Assembly (NCBI GenBank): GCA_016210495.1
Contig: JACQUC010000029.1
Coordinates: 1-14,029 of the forward strand
Length of the DNA: 14,029 nt
From: Chloroflexota bacterium
GTDB taxonomy: Bacteria > Chloroflexota > FW602-bin22 > JACPRP01
Reading direction: 5' to 3'
Shown: positions 6,898 through 14,029 of the stretch, one piece after another
Numbering within the stretch: position 1 is the stretch's first letter
Layout: each line of letters opens with the position of its first letter
Program-made: the position numbers and the translations under genes
The notes under the pieces: generated by a model
Databases searched by the model: none
Seen by the model: only the letters and a program-made list of their open reading frames with translations
Told to the model about the DNA's origin: nothing

Positions 6898-6923
6898 ACG
6901 AGGCGCTAACGATCAGGCCTCGT
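6898..6923. terminator. hairpin, possible transcription terminator
   Basis: ACGAGGC (6898-6904) and GCCTCGT (6917-6923) form a perfect 7-bp stem with a 12-nt loop, starting 32 nt past the stop of the RCC1 lipoprotein gene. A second, mutually exclusive pairing AGCGCC/GGCGCT (6881-6886 with 6902-6907) overlaps it. No T-tract follows on either strand, so intrinsic termination is uncertain. The rest of 6863-6955 shows nothing recognisable. Confidence 0.3.
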
Positions 6924-6955
6924 CTGGTAGCCGCTCAGCACGCGGCAAGTTGCTC

Positions 6956-9900
6956 TTAGAGGTTCCGGGTGCGCGTCGGGGTCGTGCGGAGCACTGTTGT
7001 AATGTCGCCGATTTGATAAACGTCATTCTTACCCCAGCACCAGACACGGCCGTCACCCCGGACCGCGCAGTGGGAGAGCGCGCCGGCTGAAGTCGTTTCA
7101 AAGCCGACTGGAAATCGAGTCGCGCCCGAATAGGAGGTCTCCACTGCGGACAGACGCGGCGAGACGGTGGAGCCTTCGGCCACTTGCCCGTAGACATTGT
7201 TGCCCCAGCACCACTGTGAACCATCGCCGCGAATTGCACAGCGCCCGTGCGCAGTAGCGCTCGCAAGCCAACCGCCCTCTCCCAGGTAAGCAGCATCGGA
7301 GATGCCGGCTACCGGGGTTGGCGGGAAGCGCGGGGTCGTTGAGGTGTTGTCGCCGACCTGGCCGCTCCCATTGGCACCCCAGCACCACAAGGTTCCATCG
7401 TATTTCAGTGCGCAGGTCGTCTCACCGGCGGTGCTCACCTGCAAGACGCCGTTTAACGGGACAGGCTGCGCCGACACGCGATTTACCGTTGTTCCATCGC
7501 CGACCTGGCCGCTCCCATTGGCACCCCAGCAAAACACCGACGAATCGCCGCGGAGCGCGCAGCTCGTGCTACCGCTCGTGGAAATCTGGACGATATCGGT
7601 GAGCCCAGCCGTCTGCACGGGTGAGTGTTTAGTAATAGTACTATTGTCGCCGAGTGCACCGTTCGTGTTATCGCCAACACACCAGACGGTTCCATCGCCC
7701 TTCAAGAAGCAAGAGTGGCCTGTGGCGGCGGACACGCCCACGAAGTTACCGGTGAGGCCTATAACCTGCACTGCCGAGGTCTTATCGGCGGTGTTCGCTC
7801 CATCTCCGACCTGCCCAGTGTCGTCCTTTCCCCAGCACCAGACGGTATCGTCGCCGGGATCGTTCACCTTCAAGGCGCAGGCATGTAGGCCGCCCCTGGA
7901 GACTTGGCCGACGCTTGTAAGCCCCGTCATGGCCGTTGCCTTTGCTGAGTCTGAGGTCGTTCCATCTCCGAGCTCGCCACGTGCATTGCCTCCCCAGCAA
8001 TAGGGCAAACCTGCTTGGGTAACCGCACATCCTCCCGACGCCCCCTCGTCCGCCTGAATGATGTTACCAACCGGACCAAGGGACGGAGAAGTTTGGTCCG
8101 TCGTCGTATCGTCGAGCCCTATGGTCTTATTGGCACCATCGCCCCAGCACCAGACCGTGCTGTTAGTCCTTACAGCGCAAGTCGTCTTCGTGCCGACAGT
8201 GATTGCCTCCCAGTCGGTCCCGCTTCCGATCTGTTTGGCAGTCGTCTTTCTTACGGTCGTATTGTCCCCGAGCTGACCCTCGGCATTGTCGCCCCAGCAG
8301 AAGATCTGCCCTGATGAGTCGCGCGCGCAAGAGTGGTTTCCGCCAGCGGTCACTTGGGTTATCGATGACGCATTAGTCGTTTGCAGCGCCGAGGATTTGG
8401 GAGACACCGTGTTGTTAATACCGAGCTGACCACTTTCGTTCTTCCCCCAGCACCAGACCGTACTGTCGCTACTACGCACGGCACAGTTATGGAAATTGCC
8501 GCCCGAAACACTGTCGATGCTCGAGAGTCCCGTTACTTGCCGCGCCGAAGCAACCGGGTTTGTCGTGCTGTTATTGCCAACCTGGCCATAAACATTCGCT
8601 CCCCAGCACCAGACCGTATTGTTCGATCGCACTGCGCAGGCGCCGTCGGTATAAGTGTCGATTTGGATGGCGCTCGTCAATCCAGTCACCTGCCTGGGCG
8701 TCGAGCTCTGGACCGTATCGCCAGCACCAAGCTGGCCCGCGTTGTTCTTGCCCCAGCACCAGACCGTGTCGTCGCTCTTTCGCGCGCACGTGAAGTTAGT
8801 GCCGACCGCGACCGACACTGCATTGGTGAGGTTCGTATTGGAAACCTGGACTGGATTGGAACGCGTTCCCGGACTGGTCGTCCCGTCTCCTATTTCGCCG
8901 TCGTCGGCGTCGCCCCAGCACCACACGCTCCCGTTGCCCCGGACTGCGCATGCAGTACTATTCGCCTGTACTTGCGTGACATCATCCTTGAGATCCGGGA
9001 TCTTCATTGCGATGTAACTGTCTACGGTCGAGCCGTCGCCGAGTTGGCCGTAGGTGTTGTCGCCCCAGCACCATACGGTCCCATCGTCTCCCTTTAGAGC
9101 ACAGGCCGTGGTGTTGCCGTCATGGACCACCCAGTTCTGCGGATCGGAGGGTTTGCACTCGCCGACGCCGCAGCCGAGCCCGCCCCAGAATTTGTAGTTC
9201 TGGCAGCCCCATGTCTGACGCTGTGTGATCTGCACGAGCCCGCCTGTAGCGCCATTCGTATAGCCAAAGATGGCGTTACCGGTGGCATAGTCGATGACCA
9301 CGCCACCGTCGATAGCAGTGCCATAGTCGGAAGACACGCCATTCAAAGCCGGCCCCCGAAATGGCGTGAGGCATCCGAACCGCTCGGCGAAGCCCGCGCC
9401 GGTACCCATATAGACGTTGCCGGCAAACACGACTGGAGTCGAGCGCGGATAAGTGCTATCGGGGCCAGCAGAATAGGCCTTGGTCGCAAATACGCTGCTG
9501 GTGCCGCTCATTGGATAAGGTATGCGGAGCAGCCGGTTGGCGTAGCCCACATGTAACGTGAGCGAAAATAATTCGACTACCGGCGAGGAGTAAGCCTTCT
9601 CCCCTCCAAACCCGGCGTCCTTTTGGAAGGTATCGTTCCATGGACTACCATCTTCAGGATAATCAAACATCCGACCGCCGACGAAGAAGAACACCTTGTG
9701 GCCGAACACATCGACGGCGGGCGCGTTAAAGACAGTGAATTGGGGACTGCATCCGCCAGGAGAATTCGGGGTCGGACACAACCAATCGACGGCGATATCA
9801 CCTGAAACCGGCGTGACCGTTGTATCGACGACGCGGAAGGCCGCTCCGGCGTCGGTGCCCACGTAGATGAACCCGCCGGTTACTACCGGACTGCCTTCGA

Positions 9901-10705
9901 TTGGGAAGTTGTTACATCCCGACGTGCACGGTGCCGGCAAGAACGTGTCGAGCTCGACCTCCCAGACCAGCGTTCCGGTTCTGGTGTCGACCTTGTTCAA
10001 GTAACCCCCCGAATCGCCGAAATACACGAAGTAGCCAACCGGCACATACGGTGACGAGCGGGACACGGTTCGGCCGCCGGGCAGGTTGTAGCTGTCCGCG
10101 CTCCAGCCGCCACATCGATTCCCATTCGCGGCGTTCCAGCACCAGAGCTTGCCGTCCTGGGACAAGGCGACGACACGGGTGCCGTCGATCCACACGCCGA
10201 CAGCGGAACCGGCGCAACCGCCGATGGACTTGGACCACGCGACGTTAGGATTTGCGGCGTAGAGGTTGTCGAGCGCGTAGAAGCTGGTCCCGCTCGTTCC
10301 GGTAGTGCAAGCGAAGAGCTGATCCGTCGCATCTTGGTTGGGCCAGTTCTTCATTACGAGCGCGGGCGTGGAATTCACGGGGTCATTGGTCGTCCAGTTC
10401 CAGTCGAGCTTGTGCGAAGGCGGGGGCGCCGCATCCGGCGTGTCCGCGTCGCCGGAGTCCTCTTCGTGGCAGCGGGAGAGCTTTTGCATGCGCCTGGCCC
10501 GCTCGACTTCAGGTGGGATTGCCCCTAGGCGCGTGCGGCTCCAGTCGATGGCGATGACCCGCGCCGTGGCCGGATTGCAGGGCTCACCACCATCGTCGAC
10601 CTCCGAATGATCCGAGCTGTCGCAGGAGCATGCGGGCGCAAGAAGCCAAGGCGCAAGAACAACCACCAAGACGGCCCCGAGCCGCTTTGTCGAGAACGAC
10701 CGCAT
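6956..10705 (-). CDS. large RCC1-repeat lipoprotein with N-terminal PQQ-like propeller (intact copy)
   Basis: A 1249-residue exported protein. A signal peptide (RSFSTKRLGAVLVVVLAPWL) ends in LLAPAC, a probable lipobox with lipidated C26. An acidic, Pro/Ala-rich linker (about 30-100) leads to a PQQ-like beta-propeller (about 105-525; FVYFGDSGGYLNKVD, FIYVGTDAGAAFRVVD and NVYMGTGAGFAERFG are blade-like). From about 530 there are 14 RCC1 repeats of the form CA-x-R-x(n)-TVWCWG-x-N-x2-GQ-x-GD, enough for two seven-bladed propellers. Every repeat has two Cys (C-A and the WCWG Cys) that would face each other on adjacent strands. Such proteins are common in Myxococcota and probably act at the cell surface; no ligand or enzyme activity is known to me. 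ATG 10705 is preceded only by a weak purine stretch. The upstream neighbour is a paralogue. Confidence 0.9.
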   Translation of the reverse strand: MRSFSTKRLGAVLVVVLAPWLLAPACSCDSSDHSEVDDGGEPCNPATARVIAIDWSRTRLGAIPPEVERARRMQKLSRCHEEDSGDADTPDAAPPPSHKLDWNWTTNDPVNSTPALVMKNWPNQDATDQLFACTTGTSGTSFYALDNLYAANPNVAWSKSIGGCAGSAVGVWIDGTRVVALSQDGKLWCWNAANGNRCGGWSADSYNLPGGRTVSRSSPYVPVGYFVYFGDSGGYLNKVDTRTGTLVWEVELDTFLPAPCTSGCNNFPIEGSPVVTGGFIYVGTDAGAAFRVVDTTVTPVSGDIAVDWLCPTPNSPGGCSPQFTVFNAPAVDVFGHKVFFFVGGRMFDYPEDGSPWNDTFQKDAGFGGEKAYSSPVVELFSLTLHVGYANRLLRIPYPMSGTSSVFATKAYSAGPDSTYPRSTPVVFAGNVYMGTGAGFAERFGCLTPFRGPALNGVSSDYGTAIDGGVVIDYATGNAIFGYTNGATGGLVQITQRQTWGCQNYKFWGGLGCGVGECKPSDPQNWVVHDGNTTACALKGDDGTVWCWGDNTYGQLGDGSTVDSYIAMKIPDLKDDVTQVQANSTACAVRGNGSVWCWGDADDGEIGDGTTSPGTRSNPVQVSNTNLTNAVSVAVGTNFTCARKSDDTVWCWGKNNAGQLGAGDTVQSSTPRQVTGLTSAIQIDTYTDGACAVRSNNTVWCWGANVYGQVGNNSTTNPVASARQVTGLSSIDSVSGGNFHNCAVRSSDSTVWCWGKNESGQLGINNTVSPKSSALQTTNASSITQVTAGGNHSCARDSSGQIFCWGDNAEGQLGDNTTVRKTTAKQIGSGTDWEAITVGTKTTCAVRTNSTVWCWGDGANKTIGLDDTTTDQTSPSLGPVGNIIQADEGASGGCAVTQAGLPYCWGGNARGELGDGTTSDSAKATAMTGLTSVGQVSRGGLHACALKVNDPGDDTVWCWGKDDTGQVGDGANTADKTSAVQVIGLTGNFVGVSAATGHSCFLKGDGTVWCVGDNTNGALGDNSTITKHSPVQTAGLTDIVQISTSGSTSCALRGDSSVFCWGANGSGQVGDGTTVNRVSAQPVPLNGVLQVSTAGETTCALKYDGTLWCWGANGSGQVGDNTSTTPRFPPTPVAGISDAAYLGEGGWLASATAHGRCAIRGDGSQWCWGNNVYGQVAEGSTVSPRLSAVETSYSGATRFPVGFETTSAGALSHCAVRGDGRVWCWGKNDVYQIGDITTVLRTTPTRTRNL
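9801..10000. repeat. 200-bp near-identical tract shared with 13830-14029 (copy 1)
   Basis: This stretch inside the PQQ-like part matches 13830-14029 with an offset of 4029 bp and only three differences (at 9812, 9870 and 9881). Adjacent sequence on the right cannot be compared because the window ends; on the left the two genes fall to roughly two-thirds identity by eye. Confidence 0.95.
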
Positions 10706-10714
10706 TTATCATCG

Positions 10715-10720
10715 ATCATA
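10715..10720 (-). promoter_or_regulatory. possible -10 element of the RCC1 lipoprotein gene
   Basis: TATGAT on the minus strand lies 9 nt before ATG 10705 in an A/T-rich patch that stands out from the GC-rich repeat array. There is no clear -35 element at the usual spacing, and the leader would be extremely short, so this is weak. Confidence 0.2.
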
Positions 10721-10722
10721 TC

Positions 10723-10985
10723 AGGGTACCGCCTGCTAAGGCGCAAATGGATTTGCCCACTTAGGGAACCGTCTCCCAAGGCGGGAATGGGCTCGGACCG
10801 TTCGCCCACACGAGCGCCTTAGGAACCGCGTCCCCGGCGGGAATGGGCTCGGACCGTTCGCCCACACGAGCGCCTTAGGAACTGCGTCCCCGGCGGGAAT
10901 GGGCTCGGACGGTTCGCCCACACGAACGCCTTAGGAACCGCGTCCCCGGCGGGAAGAGCTTCATCCGTTCGCCCACACGAACGCC
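10723..10985. repeat. about 56-bp tandem repeat between the two RCC1 genes
   Basis: Four recognisable units occupy 10761-10818 (58 bp), 10819-10874 (56), 10875-10930 (56) and 10931-10985 (55), preceded by a shortened, diverged unit at about 10723-10760. The middle units are nearly identical and the outer ones differ, as expected when an array turns over in its centre. Each unit holds a GTTCG...CGAAC or CGAGC dyad and a TCCC...GGGA dyad. Nearly all of the 287-bp intergenic region is repeat, with only 10706-10722 and 10986-10992 outside it. Short frames through it are not credible genes. Confidence 0.93.
10966..10983. terminator. hairpin in the last repeat unit, 9 nt past the upstream RCC1 stop
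   Basis: CGTTCG (10966-10971) and CGAACG (10978-10983) form a perfect 6-bp stem with the loop CCCACA. It lies just 3' of the stop codon of the upstream paralogue (TAG, 10995-10993). The same dyad recurs, partly mismatched, in the other units. No T-tract follows, so a terminator or mRNA 3'-end stabilising role is only a suggestion. Confidence 0.3.
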
Positions 10986-10992
10986 CAATGGC

Positions 10993-13536
10993 CTACAAGC
11001 CCCGAGTGCGCGTGGGAGTCATGCGCGGGGTTGCCGTAGTGCCGTCGCCGACCTGAGAAAGATTATTCTTGCCCCAGCACCAGACGCGGCCGTCACCGCG
11101 CACGCCGCAATGCGTGAACTCGCCGGCAGTTGTCGTCTCCATGCCTGGCGGGAAGATGACCGAGGCATTGAAATTCGATTGGACCGGGGACAGTCGCCCC
11201 CCCACGGTGGAATTGTCGCCGATTTGCCCGTAGACCGCTTCGCCCCAGCACCATTGCACGCCGTTGGCCGTGATAGCGCACTGAGCGTTCAGGGCGTCCG
11301 GAGTCGGCCAGCCGCCCTCCCCGACAAAGATCGCATCGGGGATGCCTACGACCTGGGTCGGCGTAAAGCGCGGGGTGACGGTGCTATTGTCGCCGACCTG
11401 GCCGTTGATGTTGAGCCCCCAACACCAGATGGTTCCATTGTACTTCAGCGCACAGGTCGTCGCGCCAGCGACGCTCACCTGAAGGACGTTCGTCAAGCCC
11501 GGCACCTGGGCTGCCGACGTCCGATCGACCGTGGTTCCGTCGCCGACCTGGCCGTCTACGTTTAGCCCCCAGCACCAGACTGTCGCGTCACCTTTGAGGG
11601 CGCAGCTCGTGTCCCATCTGGACGTAATCTGCACGATGTCCGTGAGCCCTGCCACCTGTGCTGGCGTGTCACGGTTCACGGTCGAATTGTCGCCAAGCAT
11701 GCCGGCAATATTGTCTCCGCTGCACCAAACCGTGCCGTCGCCTCGCAAGAAGCAAGAGTGCGCGCGGCCGGTCGCCACGCCCACGAAGTTCCCCGAGAGC
11801 CCCGACACCAGGACGGCGGAGACCTTGGGAGCGGTGTTGGCGCCGTCGCCAACTTGCCCGACATCGTCCTTGCCCCAGCACCAGACGGTGTCATCGCCGG
11901 GATCATTGCGCTTGAGGGCGCAGCCATGAGGGCCGGCCCTGCTGATCTGGACGATATTGCTTAGCCCCGCCATCGGAACGGCCTGGGTTTCGGCTACCGT
12001 CGTGTTATTGCCAAGCTCTCCAAAGGCATTGGCTCCCCAGCACCTGGGCGCGCCCCCAAACTCGATAGCACAACCTCCGACAGCCCCTATTGTCGCCTGG
12101 CTAATATTGGATAACGCGCTTGATACGGGCTGAAGCACGTCATTGGTCGAGTCGTTATCCCCGACGGCCTTGTCATTTCCGTCGCCCCAGCAGCGGACAG
12201 AGCTTCCATTAGAGACCGCACATGAGACCTTGTTGCCCGTGGAGATCGATCTCCAGTTGGTATCCGACCCCACCTGGATCGCGGTGAGCTGGTCAACCGT
12301 GGTGTTGTCACCGAGCTGACCCTCAGCGTTGGCGCCCCAGCAGTAGATCGCCCCGTTCGAAGCACGTGCGCAGGAGTGATTGGCGCCGGCGGTAACTTCC
12401 ACGATCGACGAAGCATTCGTGGTCTGAACTGCCGATGCTTTCAAGACCGTGTTGTTTATGCCGAGCTGGCCGCTTTCGTTCTTGCCCCAGCACCATACGG
12501 TGTTATCGCTATCACGTCGGGCGCAGTTGTGGAAAGCGCCTCCTGAGACGCTGGCAATGGAGGAAAGCCCGGTTACTCGCCGGGGCGAGGTAATCGGGCT
12601 GGTCGTGCTGGCATTGCCGACTTGCCCGTACACGTTGTAGCCCCAGCACCAGACCGTGTTGTCCGATCTAACGGCGCATCCGCCGTTATTGTAAGTGTCG
12701 AGCTGAGTCGCGCTCGTCAATCCGGTCACCTGCCTCGGCGTCGCGCTCGGGGAAACGGTGTCTCCCGCGCCCAGCTGCCCAACGTCGTTCTTGCCCCAGC
12801 ACCATACGGTGTTGTCGTTCTTGCGCGCGCAGGCGAAGCTCTGGCCCGTGGCCACGGAAGCAGCATTACCAATGTTGGACACCTCCGTCGGGCCACGCGG
12901 AGATGGGCTGGTCGTTCCGTCCCCCATTTCGCCATCGTCGGCGTCGCCCCAACACGATACTTTCCCGTTCTCTCTGACGGCGCACGCGGTGTTGCCGGCC
13001 TGTACCTGGGTGGCGTTCGTGCCTGGGAGCGTGAGCGCAATGTAGCTGTCGACAGTCGTTCCATCGCCGAGCTGCTGATCGGCGTTGTCACCCCAACACC
13101 AAACCGACGCATCGTCGGCTCTCACCGCGCAGACGGTCTTATTGCCGACGTGAATGGACCAATTGTATGCGTCGACGGCTTTACACTCACCGACGCCACA
13201 ACCCAGGCCACCCCAGAACGCCCAGGCTTGGCAGCCCCAGGTCTGCCTCTGGGTTATCTGCACGACCCCACCAGTGGTGCCGTCCGTATAACCGAAAATC
13301 GCGTTGCCCGTCGCGTAGTCCATGACTACGCCGCTGTCTACCTGGGTGCCGTAGTCAAGGGAAACGCCATTTAGCGTGGGCCGGCGATAGGGCGAAAGGC
13401 ATCCGAAACGCTCGGCGAAGCCTGCGCCAGTACCAACGATAGGCGTTGCCTCTAAACACGACAGGAGTAGAGCGAGGATAAGTGTTATCGGGGCCTGGAG
13501 AATAAGTCTTGGTTGCCCATACGGGGCTGTTGCCAC
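10993..13536 (-). CDS. RCC1-repeat paralogue, C-terminal part after a frameshift
   Basis: This open frame holds the end of the PQQ-like part and all 14 RCC1 repeats of the second paralogue. Homology to the intact neighbour begins only at VGTGAGFAERFG, encoded from about 13438. The first 33 residues, including the apparent start MATAPYGQPR at 13536, are out-of-frame translation of the upstream part and not a real N-terminus. The RCC1 region runs from about 13155 to the stop; repeat by repeat it pairs with the repeat of the same number in the neighbour (for instance KNESGQLGINNT in repeat 5 and the odd WCSG/WCVG in repeat 10). Both Cys are kept in all 14 repeats, so selection has held this frame until recently. 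The segment alone has no signal peptide or obvious start site. Confidence 0.85.
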   Translation of the reverse strand: MATAPYGQPRLILQAPITLILALLLSCLEATPIVGTGAGFAERFGCLSPYRRPTLNGVSLDYGTQVDSGVVMDYATGNAIFGYTDGTTGGVVQITQRQTWGCQAWAFWGGLGCGVGECKAVDAYNWSIHVGNKTVCAVRADDASVWCWGDNADQQLGDGTTVDSYIALTLPGTNATQVQAGNTACAVRENGKVSCWGDADDGEMGDGTTSPSPRGPTEVSNIGNAASVATGQSFACARKNDNTVWCWGKNDVGQLGAGDTVSPSATPRQVTGLTSATQLDTYNNGGCAVRSDNTVWCWGYNVYGQVGNASTTSPITSPRRVTGLSSIASVSGGAFHNCARRDSDNTVWCWGKNESGQLGINNTVLKASAVQTTNASSIVEVTAGANHSCARASNGAIYCWGANAEGQLGDNTTVDQLTAIQVGSDTNWRSISTGNKVSCAVSNGSSVRCWGDGNDKAVGDNDSTNDVLQPVSSALSNISQATIGAVGGCAIEFGGAPRCWGANAFGELGNNTTVAETQAVPMAGLSNIVQISRAGPHGCALKRNDPGDDTVWCWGKDDVGQVGDGANTAPKVSAVLVSGLSGNFVGVATGRAHSCFLRGDGTVWCSGDNIAGMLGDNSTVNRDTPAQVAGLTDIVQITSRWDTSCALKGDATVWCWGLNVDGQVGDGTTVDRTSAAQVPGLTNVLQVSVAGATTCALKYNGTIWCWGLNINGQVGDNSTVTPRFTPTQVVGIPDAIFVGEGGWPTPDALNAQCAITANGVQWCWGEAVYGQIGDNSTVGGRLSPVQSNFNASVIFPPGMETTTAGEFTHCGVRGDGRVWCWGKNNLSQVGDGTTATPRMTPTRTRGL

Positions 13537-14029
13537 TCATTGGATAAGGCAGGCGGAGCAGCCGGTTGGCAAAGCCCACGTGCAACGTCTGCGTAATGAG
13601 GTCGACCGTAGGCGAAGAATAAGCCTTCTCCTGTCCGAACCCGGCGTCCTTGTCGACTGTCTCATTCCAGGCGCCGCCGTTTTCCGGATACTCGAACATT
13701 CTGCCACCGGAAAAAAAGAACACTTTGTCTGATGCCACAGCAACGGCGGGCGCATTCAGGACGGCAAATAGATTGCCACACCCAGTCGGAGAGCTCGGAC
13801 TCGGGCATAGCCAATCGGCGGCGATATTGCCTGAAACCGGAGTGACCGTTGTATCGACGACGCGGAAGGCCGCTCCGGCGTCGGTGCCCACGTAGATGTA
13901 CCCGCCGGTCACTACCGGACTGCCTTCGATTGGGAAGTTGTTACATCCCGACGTGCACGGTGCCGGCAAGAACGTGTCGAGCTCGACCTCCCAGACCAGC
14001 GTTCCGGTTCTGGTGTCGACCTTGTTCAA
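13355..14029 (-). CDS. RCC1-repeat paralogue, PQQ-like N-terminal part, cut by window end
   Basis: This frame enters from beyond the window; its apparent first residues NKVDTRTGTLVWEVELDTF match residues 237-255 of the intact neighbour, so about 236 residues, including any signal peptide, lie outside. It follows the PQQ-like propeller to STPVVFRGNAY near 13439. The neighbour continues MGTGAGFAERFG there, but this frame goes to RWYWRRLRRAF and stops at 13355-13357. One extra base near 13438 accounts for this, and the homologous sequence continues in the other frame (10993-13536). Whether the gene is broken or the base is a sequencing error cannot be decided here. Confidence 0.85.
   Translation of the reverse strand: MNKVDTRTGTLVWEVELDTFLPAPCTSGCNNFPIEGSPVVTGGYIYVGTDAGAAFRVVDTTVTPVSGNIAADWLCPSPSSPTGCGNLFAVLNAPAVAVASDKVFFFSGGRMFEYPENGGAWNETVDKDAGFGQEKAYSSPTVDLITQTLHVGFANRLLRLPYPMSGNSPVWATKTYSPGPDNTYPRSTPVVFRGNAYRWYWRRLRRAFRMPFALSPAHAKWRFP
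13830..14029. repeat. 200-bp near-identical tract shared with 9801-10000 (copy 2)
   Basis: Three mismatches in 200 bp (13841, 13899, 13910) against the intact paralogue; the last 119 bp (13911-14029) are identical. One mismatch changes Phe to Tyr (GGFIYVG against GGYIYVG). The 200 bp just to the left (13630-13829) are far more diverged. Confidence 0.95.

Noticed and set aside
7302..9097. Long plus-strand open frames (7302-8003, 8381-9097) opposite the RCC1 gene
   Set aside because: They are antisense shadows of a repetitive, GC-rich coding sequence; their peptides repeat with the RCC1 period and show no fold of their own.
10736..10921. 61-codon minus-strand frame in the intergenic array
   Set aside because: It is a low-complexity peptide produced by the repeat itself, without a family-like sequence or ribosome-binding site.
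12622..13374. 250-codon plus-strand frame opposite the second RCC1 gene
   Set aside because: Same antisense effect; it parallels the frame opposite the other paralogue only because the sense genes are homologous.
13442..13536. MATAPYGQPR... as the real N-terminus of the second RCC1 protein
   Set aside because: The sequence in this stretch matches the paralogue in the other reading frame, so these residues are out-of-frame translation.

Overview
The window is GC-rich, densely coded bacterial DNA. The protein types (a PATAN/DUF4388 protein, outer-membrane-type lipoproteins built from RCC1 repeats with an Asp/Ala/Pro-rich linker, membrane glycosyltransferases, many GTG/TTG starts) suggest Myxococcota or another former deltaproteobacterial lineage. 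No rRNA or marker gene is present, so this is inference.

Left part (1-6511). A 53-bp tandem repeat leads into a GT39/ArnT-like membrane glycosyltransferase (177-2048, +). It converges with a three-gene minus-strand operon: glutaredoxin-like protein (3442-3143), TlpA/ResA-like thioredoxin (3056-2442) and a single-domain response regulator (2425-2045). A second tandem repeat sits at the glutaredoxin/TlpA junction and has duplicated the TlpA start site. Divergent from this operon, after only 32 bp, is a plus-strand pair: a PATAN/DUF4388 protein (3475-4593) and a TMTC-like multispanning protein with C-terminal TPRs (4607-6511). A receiver protein beside a PATAN protein suggests signalling; the two GT-C proteins suggest transfer of lipid-linked sugars on the outer side of the inner membrane.

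Middle (6508-6955). Low-density stretch with a doubtful small ORF and the truncated start of what looks like a nucleotidyltransferase gene, then a possible hairpin terminator.

Right part (6956-14029, all minus). Two tandem paralogues of a very large exported protein: an N-terminal PQQ-like propeller followed by 14 RCC1 repeats, enough for two seven-bladed propellers, with a Cys pair in every repeat. The downstream copy (6956-10705) is intact and carries a probable lipoprotein signal. The upstream copy (10993 to beyond 14029) is interrupted by a +1 frameshift near 13438 and runs off the window. A third tandem repeat (about 56 bp) lies between them. The last 200 bp of the window is almost identical to the matching part of the other copy although the neighbouring DNA is far more diverged.

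The most unusual theme is tandem duplication at gene junctions. Three arrays occur in 14 kb, and two of them duplicate ribosome-binding sites and stop/start overlaps. I did not see a CRISPR, an insertion sequence, a tRNA or a recognisable defence system.
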